Shown here: piece by piece, positions 24,218 to 28,997 of the stretch
Position numbering within the stretch: the first letter of the stretch is position 1
Layout: each line of letters starts with the position of its first letter
DNA from: an uncultured Clostridia bacterium
GTDB taxonomy: Bacteria > Bacillota > Clostridia > Oscillospirales > Oscillospiraceae
Assembly: GCA_932222125.1 (NCBI GenBank)
Contig: CAKNZJ010000060.1
Coordinates: forward strand, 1-28,997
Direction of reading: 5' to 3'
Length of the DNA stretch: 28,997 nt
Notes under the pieces: model-generated
Database searches by the model: none
The model's input: only the letters and a program-made list of their open reading frames with translations
Told to the model about the DNA's origin: nothing
Translations under genes and position numbers: made by a program

Positions 24218-25153
24218 TCACCGGTTCTCCTTCCCGCCCGCCGGCTGAATATGTTTGTGCCAGTTCAGCTTGCGCAGTTGAAATTGTCCCCAGCCCTTGA
24301 TGGTGGGAAAAGCGATGGCCAACGCCACCAAAGCGGCGGTGATCAGCTTCAGGCAATCTACCGGCACCACCTTGGTAAACAACACCACCGCGTAAATAAA
24401 CCGGTAAATGATAGAACCCACCATCACAGCAATGACTCCCTTGAGGATGGTACGGCGGCCCAACATACTCTCCCCAATGATCAGGCAGGCCAGGCCAATG
24501 ACCACAATGCCAGTGCCCAGGTTGATGTCCACAGACCGCTGGGCCTGACCCACTACCGCACCGGATAGTGCGGTGAGGGCATTGGAGATACACAGCCCCA
24601 CGGTGATAGTAATGGTTGGGTTGACGGAAGAGGCTCGAACCATATCCCGATTGTCGCCAGTGGCCCGGATGGACAGGCCCAGCCGGGTTCCTAAAAACAG
24701 GAACAGCACTGCTCCCGCCACAACGGTGATAGCCGCAGACAAGGCCAGATTAGACCACTGGCCCAAAAAGCCAAGTTGGCTGGCCAGGTTAAAAATGGAC
24801 ACATCCCGGTTGATGATCAGGCTAGCGTTAGACCGCCATCCCATCACCATCAGATTAACGGTGTATAGTCCAAAATTGGTCACGATACCCGCCAAAATAG
24901 AGGGCACCCCCAGCCGTGTCTGGAGAACAGCGGTGACGAACCCTGCACACCCTCCCGCCACCATAGCGGCCGGGATGGCTAGGAGGGGGTGGCCCAATCC
25001 AGTCAGGGTCACCGATACTGCCGCCCCCAGCACAAAGGCCCCATCCGTTGTCAAATCAGCGATATCCAAAATACGGTAGCTTAAAAACAGAGCCATAGCC
25101 ACCAGAGCATATTGGAATCCAAGCTCTAGGGCAGTCTGGGTAATCAATAGCAA
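24218..25153 (-). CDS. trpY: ABC transporter permease, tryptophan uptake (TrpY-like)
   Basis: This integral membrane subunit has 311 residues and roughly eight or nine hydrophobic segments. It belongs to the branched-chain/BMP permease superfamily: the ADLTTDGAFVLGAAV and GVPSILAGIVTNFGLYTVNLMVMG segments are typical. It is predicted to form the channel as a homodimer. The start is uncertain: TTG 25153 lies 11 bases after GAGGAG, and an in-frame ATT two codons earlier has better spacing. It follows the binding-protein gene by 64 bases and abuts trpZ. Confidence 0.88.
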   Translation of the reverse strand: MLLITQTALELGFQYALVAMALFLSYRILDIADLTTDGAFVLGAAVSVTLTGLGHPLLAIPAAMVAGGCAGFVTAVLQTRLGVPSILAGIVTNFGLYTVNLMVMGWRSNASLIINRDVSIFNLASQLGFLGQWSNLALSAAITVVAGAVLFLFLGTRLGLSIRATGDNRDMVRASSVNPTITITVGLCISNALTALSGAVVGQAQRSVDINLGTGIVVIGLACLIIGESMLGRRTILKGVIAVMVGSIIYRFIYAVVLFTKVVPVDCLKLITAALVALAIAFPTIKGWGQFQLRKLNWHKHIQPAGGKENR

Positions 25154-25217
25154 AAAAATCGCGCTCCTCTCAACGAGCCATCTCCCACCGGGGTGTCTGG
25201 AAATGGCATACCGGCTC

Positions 25218-26267
25218 TCAATCCTGAGTGGTCTGTACCTCTACTAGTTGCCCCATCTTCTCAAACACGGAGTAATCCAAATTGAGAGCCATGGCGGTCT
25301 CAGTGTTGACCGTAATAATGCCGCCATCCATCAAGTAGAAGTCTTCCATCCCCTCCATACCGGTGGTGATGGTCTCATAAGCCAATTCAGCGGTGCGTTC
25401 ACCCAGCTTGGTATAATTGACACCGCAAGTGGCATAGGCCCCGTTGCGAACAAAGGAGTCGGCGCCGGTATAATGGGGAATACCTGCCTCAGCCAGGGCG
25501 GGCGCAATGGCCAGTTCCGCGGACATGATCTTGTTGTCAGTAGGGGTGAAAATAGCGTCCACTCCGGCAGCGGTGAGGGCAGCGGCCGCTGCGATGATCT
25601 CATCGTTGGTATTAGCAGTTTGCTCAATGTATGAGATGCCCTTGCCCTCCAGATATTCCTTTGCCTGGGCGATGGGGGTAATGGAGTTGACCTCGGACAA
25701 GGAGTACAGCAGGCCTATACTGTCCACCTGAGGATTTTGAGCCAGTATCATGTCCAGTATAAAGGTAGTATTTAGTGCATCGCTGGTACCGGTGACATAG
25801 TCGATGCCGGTGAGATTAGCGTCAGCAGGATCGGAAACTGCAGCATATACCACCGGGGTCTTGGTGTTCTGAGCCGATAGCGCTGCCACTTGCGCCGCAG
25901 AGGTGGCCACAGGGATAATCACGTCCACCCCATCAGCGATGGCCTGATCGCTGAGCTGGCGCAGAGTGGTTGGGTCATCCTGACCGGAAGTGATCTCATA
26001 CTGAATGGTTACATTCTGCTCCTGTCCAATGGCCTCCAACCGGGCGGCCACGGCATTGGCGATCTCGTCCAGGGATGGATGGTTCGTCTGCTTGATGATG
26101 GCCACCTTGTAGGTAGCCGCTTCAGCAGACTGGGTAGGTATACCACTGGCTTCGGACCCCGGCTGGCTCTGTTGACTGGCCCGGTTGGTACAGGCAACCA
26201 GGGAGCAGGTCAGGACTAGTGCCAGACCTAAGGCGAAACATTTTTTGATAACGCTTTGCTTTTTCAT
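25218..26267 (-). CDS. trpX: Lipoprotein substrate-binding protein, tryptophan uptake (TrpX-like)
   Basis: This surface lipoprotein captures the substrate for the transporter. The 349-residue precursor has a signal peptide with lipobox LVAC; the lipid-modified cysteine is C26. A Ser/Gln-rich linker and a periplasmic-binding domain of the PF04392 type follow (KVAIIKQTNHPSLDEIANAV, VIIPVATSAAQVAAL, DAIFTPTDNKIMS). ATG 26267 follows GGAGGAAAG; an in-frame ATG at 26309 has no ribosome site and leads into a non-signal sequence. It is first in the operon, directly behind the T-box. Tryptophan is inferred from the T-box, since domain sequence alone would not fix the ligand. Confidence 0.9.
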   Translation of the reverse strand: MKKQSVIKKCFALGLALVLTCSLVACTNRASQQSQPGSEASGIPTQSAEAATYKVAIIKQTNHPSLDEIANAVAARLEAIGQEQNVTIQYEITSGQDDPTTLRQLSDQAIADGVDVIIPVATSAAQVAALSAQNTKTPVVYAAVSDPADANLTGIDYVTGTSDALNTTFILDMILAQNPQVDSIGLLYSLSEVNSITPIAQAKEYLEGKGISYIEQTANTNDEIIAAAAALTAAGVDAIFTPTDNKIMSAELAIAPALAEAGIPHYTGADSFVRNGAYATCGVNYTKLGERTAELAYETITTGMEGMEDFYLMDGGIITVNTETAMALNLDYSVFEKMGQLVEVQTTQD

Positions 26268-26625
26268 GTTGCTTTCCTCCAAATATTTGATAGTGGCCTG
26301 GGCGGACAATCCATCAGAACATCCGGCACAATCTCCTAAAACAGGGCAAATAAAAAAGCTCTTGCCCCTAATGGGACAAAAGCTGCCGCTTCTGCGATAC
26401 CACCCAAATTGACGTGATACACGTCCTCTCGATTACGCATACCATCATATGCGCCCCAATGGATAACGGGTGGGTGCCCGTCGGTCCCTACTTGGTTGCC
26501 CGTTCAGTCCGCCCTCTGAAGTCCATTCACCGGCCACGCCCCGCCCCGCTTCCACCATCCGGGACTCTCTTTTGGTTTGTTCTACCGATTACTTCTCTTC
26601 ATCAACAGTTTTAACTATTTGATTG
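26268..26625 (-). ncRNA. T-box leader, tryptophan-specific
   Basis: This leader allows trpXYZ expression when tRNA-Trp is uncharged. On the minus strand the T-box motif GGGTGGTATCGC lies at 26394-26405. The specifier context GAA-TGG-A gives codon UGG at 26523-26525. The AGTA S-turn motif is at 26590-26593. The terminator pairs 26357-26368 with 26373-26384 and is followed by TTTTTTA. The variable T-box base is U, which would pair by wobble with the G73 usual in bacterial tRNA-Trp. The stretch from the terminator to the trpX start is unstructured. Confidence 0.87.
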
Positions 26626-26631
26626 GGCTCT

Positions 26632-26661
26632 ATTATATGCTTTTCTCTTCTGATTTGTCAA
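26632..26661 (-). promoter_or_regulatory. Promoter of the trpXYZ T-box transcript
   Basis: On the minus strand TTGACA (26656-26661) and TATAAT (26632-26637) are 18 bases apart; both boxes match consensus. From 26662 to 26826, on the ylbJ side, I see only a small hairpin (CCCATGT...ACATGGG, 26749-26772) and no clear vegetative promoter. Confidence 0.85.
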
Positions 26662-26826
26662 CCCCCCCTGAAGCAAAATTTTCTCCATCTGCCATCTGTC
26701 CCTCTCTGATCCTTTACATGATGCTCACATTTCATCTCAATTCAAGCCCCATGTCTATGTAATTCACATGGGACAAGCAAGATTTGGTCAAGCTACGCAT
26801 AGGTTCTCCTCATGGGGGTGAACACA

Positions 26827-27975
26827 ATGCTGACTCTGCTGCGCAAAAAACAACTGAGGGATAGCCTGTTAGGGCTGGCTCTGATCCTCTCCACCGTTGC
26901 CCTGGTGGCTGCCCCCCAGGAATCCATTGACGGGGCTAAGGATGGGCTAGCTTTATGTTTCAATGTTATCGTCCCCTCCCTGTTCCCCTTCTTTGTATTG
27001 TCCTCCCTAGTGGTAGATCTGGGGTTGGCGGCCTATTTGGGGCGTGCCATGGAAGGGCTCATGCGCCCCCTTTTCCGGGTCAGCGGGAGCTGTGCCGCAG
27101 CGGTAGCCCTGGGCTTTATCGGAGGCTATCCCATCGGTGCTCGCACCACCCTTCAACTCTATCAGCAGGGTCTGTGTTCCAAGATAGAGGCCGAGCGGCT
27201 GCTCGCTTTTTGCAATAATTCCGGTCCTGCATTCATTTTTGGCGTGGTAGGGGCTGGAGTATTTGGAGACGGCAGGGTGGGCTTGCTGCTCTACATCACC
27301 CACGCTGTGGCCTCTATCCTTGTTGGCATACTCTTTCGCTTTTACGGCGGCAATCACAAAGAAGGAGTTTCCTCCAGGCAGCCCAAACCCATTGAGACGG
27401 TCACTCTCCCTGCAGCCTTCACCAGCTCTATTACCCGTGCTCTCCAAAGCACCCTGAATATTTGCGCTTTTGTCATATTTTTTGCCGTCTTTCTCCGCCT
27501 TTTGTCTGCCCACGGTGTCCTGTCCGCAGTAGCCGAAGGGCTATCTCTCATCGGCTTTCAGCCCGAGTGGGCTCGCCGTCTAGTCGCCGGACTTTTTGAA
27601 GTATCCTCCGGAGTATCTTCTCTACAGGGAAACAGCCAGTTGGTAGGACGAGTTTCCATGGCTGCCTTCATGCTGGGTTGGGCTGGACTATCTGTCCACT
27701 GTCAGGTTTTATCTTTCCTGGTGGATACCGGTCTATCTGCCCGTGTGTATCTGGCAGGCAAGCTGTGCCATGGCCTTGTGGCCGCCGCCCTCACCTATGG
27801 AATCACCCGGATCATCCCCCTATCCGCGCCCGTGGCAGACTATTTGGTGGAGCAAACCGAATCCATCGCCTCTCTAGACTTTTCCAGTGCCCTAGCCATT
27901 TCCAGTGTAGCAGCCTTTGGAGGCTGGTTATTCCTCACGGGAATCTGTTTGGTACTTTTACAAAAAAAAATATAG
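26827..27975 (+). CDS. ylbJ: Sporulation integral membrane protein YlbJ family
   Basis: This is a polytopic membrane protein of 382 residues with about eight hydrophobic segments and Gate-type (nucleoside-recognition-like) domains. Diagnostic segments are NVIVPSLFPFFVLSSL, ALGFIGGYPIGARTTLQLYQQG and LAFCNNSGPAFIFGVVGAGVFG. In Bacillus subtilis, YlbJ is made in the mother cell under sigma-E and is needed for proper spore coat/cortex formation; here that role is transferred by family. I chose ATG 26827, preceded by GGGGGTG, over ATG 26812, which lacks a ribosome site. No vegetative promoter is obvious, consistent with developmental control. Confidence 0.88.
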   Translation: MLTLLRKKQLRDSLLGLALILSTVALVAAPQESIDGAKDGLALCFNVIVPSLFPFFVLSSLVVDLGLAAYLGRAMEGLMRPLFRVSGSCAAAVALGFIGGYPIGARTTLQLYQQGLCSKIEAERLLAFCNNSGPAFIFGVVGAGVFGDGRVGLLLYITHAVASILVGILFRFYGGNHKEGVSSRQPKPIETVTLPAAFTSSITRALQSTLNICAFVIFFAVFLRLLSAHGVLSAVAEGLSLIGFQPEWARRLVAGLFEVSSGVSSLQGNSQLVGRVSMAAFMLGWAGLSVHCQVLSFLVDTGLSARVYLAGKLCHGLVAAALTYGITRIIPLSAPVADYLVEQTESIASLDFSSALAISSVAAFGGWLFLTGICLVLLQKKI

Positions 27976-28052
27976 CAACTCTTCCCGGAATCATGTATAC
28001 TAGTAGCTAAGAATATAATCCTTATTCACCTAACTAAAAAAGAGGGATAACC

Positions 28053-28262
28053 ATGCTATTTACACGAAAGATTGACCCCCGATGCGCATATTGCAAACAT
28101 GGTGAGGTCTTAGATGAACATCAAGTTATTTGCGCCAAAAAGGGGATTGTCTCCCCTTCTGGTTTCTGCCGCCGATTCAGTTACGAACCACTCAAGCGGA
28201 TCCCTCCTAAGCCTATGGTTCCCCACTTCAATCAATTTACTGAGGCAGATTTTGATCTCTAA
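28053..28262 (+). CDS. Conserved small four-cysteine protein
   Basis: This protein has 69 residues and I assign no function. Cysteines at 11, 14, 27 and 39 (CAYC...C...C) could bind one zinc ion. The C-terminal half, RRFSYEPLKRIPPKPM, is basic and proline-rich, followed by an acidic end (TEADFDL). I recall close relatives as conserved hypothetical proteins in Oscillospiraceae, so it is probably real. ATG 28053 has GAGGGAT upstream. A weak promoter may lie at 27996-28001 (TATACT). It is a single gene, ending 50 bases before the convergent rRNA terminator. Confidence 0.8.
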   Translation: MLFTRKIDPRCAYCKHGEVLDEHQVICAKKGIVSPSGFCRRFSYEPLKRIPPKPMVPHFNQFTEADFDL

Positions 28263-28312
28263 AGGATTATTCTGGATTGATGCCCTTAGATTTTATTTTA
28301 ATAAAAAACTTT

Positions 28313-28349
28313 AAAAAGACTGACAGTCATGATGACTGTCAGTCTTTTT
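28313..28349. terminator. Terminator of the rRNA operon
   Basis: A perfect 18-base inverted repeat, AAAAAGACTGACAGTCAT at 28313-28330 with its complement at 28332-28349, begins 5 bases past the 5S gene. Both sides provide T-runs, so it can also stop the plus-strand gene ending at 28262. Confidence 0.88.
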
Positions 28350-28353
28350 AAAA

Positions 28354-28470
28354 AGTTGGCACTACCTATTTTTCCGGGCCGTCGCCAGCCAAGTATTTTC
28401 GGCGCGAGTGAGCTTAACTGCCGTGTTCGGGATGGGAACGGGTGGACCCTCACCGCAATCAGCACCAACT
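28354..28470 (-). rRNA. 5S ribosomal RNA
   Basis: On the minus strand the sequence contains the conserved CCCATCCCGAACACGG segment followed by GTTAAGC, and GCTGGCGACGG near the 3' end. Terminal stem GTTGGTGCT pairs with GTAGTGCCAAC. Length is about 117 bases; ends are estimated from the stem. Confidence 0.95.
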
Positions 28471-28581
28471 GGGCAGACACAAACGATCTTATCGCAGTGT
28501 CATCTATATTTTAACTGGTTTTCCAGCTAAAATCAATATAAAATTGTGGGGCAACTTCCCCATTTTAATAAGAGGAAGTGA

Positions 28582-28656
28582 TGGTGACCCGTACGAGAGT
28601 CGAACTCGTGTTTGCGGCGTGAGAGGCCGCCGTCTTAACCACTTGACCAACGGGCC
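28582..28656 (-). tRNA. tRNA-Glu, anticodon CTC
   Basis: Acceptor stem GGCCCGT pairs with ACGGGTC, with one G-T pair. The anticodon stem GCGGC/GCCGC encloses CTCTCAC, giving anticodon CTC (codon GAG). CCA is encoded at 28582-28584. It lies between tRNA-Lys and 5S in the rRNA transcript. Confidence 0.94.
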
Positions 28657-28718
28657 GTCGTCGTTGAGCTCCATCCTCATCAGGTCTCCCCCCTGGGTGT
28701 CACACACCCAAGAGGGAG

Positions 28719-28794
28719 TGGTACACCTTCAGGGACTCGAACCCTGGACACCCTGATTAAGAGTCAGGTGCTCTACCAACTGAGCTAAAGGTGC
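28719..28794 (-). tRNA. tRNA-Lys, anticodon CTT
   Basis: Acceptor GCACCTT pairs with AAGGTGT, with G1-T72 as a wobble pair. The anticodon stem CCTGA/TCAGG encloses CTCTTAA, giving anticodon CTT (codon AAG). T-arm CAGGGTTCGAGTCCCTG is intact and CCA is encoded at 28719-28721. A strong hairpin (TGGGTGT-cac-ACACCCA, 28694-28710) separates it from tRNA-Glu and may be a processing site. Confidence 0.94.
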
Positions 28795-28867
28795 TTGTCA
28801 GGGTCTGAGGCGCACCCTCAAAACTGAACAATGTAAACTTGGCAAGCAGCCTGCATTCCTCTGATTG

Positions 28868-28997
28868 AGGTCAAGCCCTCGGCTTATTAGTATCGGTCAG
28901 CTCAACGCCTCACGGCGCTTACACCTCCGACCTATCAACGACATAGTCTACGTCGAGCCTTACTCCATAAAGGATGAGAGATCTAATCTTAGGGAGA
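28868..28997 (-). rRNA. 23S ribosomal RNA, 3' end only
   Basis: On the minus strand the final 130 bases match the 3' end of 23S rRNA, including TAAGCGCCGTGAGGCGTTGAGCTGACCGATACTAATAAGCCGAGGGCTTGACC in short conserved blocks such as TACTAATAAGCCGAGG and GAGGGCTTGAC. The remainder lies beyond the window. The spacer to tRNA-Lys contains the common Firmicutes motif TTGTTCAGTTTTGAGGG. The exact 3' end is estimated. Confidence 0.93.

Overview
The window looks like a chromosomal segment of a Gram-positive, endospore-forming Clostridia member, most likely Oscillospiraceae of the Flavonifractor / Intestinimonas / Pseudoflavonifractor kind. The evidence is a moderately GC-rich core, strong AGGAGG ribosome sites, two T-box leaders, a YlbJ-type sporulation gene, RecD2 without RecBC, and an rRNA operon with Firmicutes-like spacers. 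The genus is an inference from style, not a match.

Layout. 1-2012 holds restriction-modification material that is visibly AT-richer than the rest: a large N-6 adenine DNA methylase cut by the window start, and behind it a frameshifted stub of a different DNA methyltransferase. About 2040-6545 is a compact integrative mobilizable element: a promoter with a structured short RNA, an array of six 20-bp palindromes, three GC-rich hairpins (possible oriT), a MobC-like protein, a MOBP-type relaxase, an unknown 90-residue protein, and a large serine recombinase with its own promoter. 6646-9904 (minus strand) is host DNA: a metallo-beta-lactamase/beta-CASP protein, a VanY-type carboxypeptidase and a VTT/TVP38 membrane protein. 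10115-12250 is a GlgX-type debranching enzyme. 12371-16093 (minus) carries tRNA-Leu, lysA and recD2, followed by a small helical protein on the plus strand. 16814-19292 (minus) is cysE-cysS behind a cysteine T-box. 19350-23405 (plus) has a promoter/operator/terminator cassette with no gene in it, then a heterodimeric ABC exporter. 23416-26661 (minus) is a trpXYZ-type uptake operon behind a tryptophan T-box. 26827-28262 (plus) holds ylbJ and a small four-cysteine protein. 28354-28997 (minus) is the end of an rRNA operon ordered 23S, tRNA-Lys, tRNA-Glu, 5S.

How the genes work together. Two amino-acid circuits are controlled by uncharged tRNA: Cys for synthesis plus charging, Trp for import. The mobile element has a relaxase and accessory protein for DNA processing and a recombinase for integration, but no conjugation pore genes, so it should depend on a helper element. 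The least explained part is the 2.1-2.8 kb control region of that element, where the palindrome array alternates 42- and 28-bp spacing.
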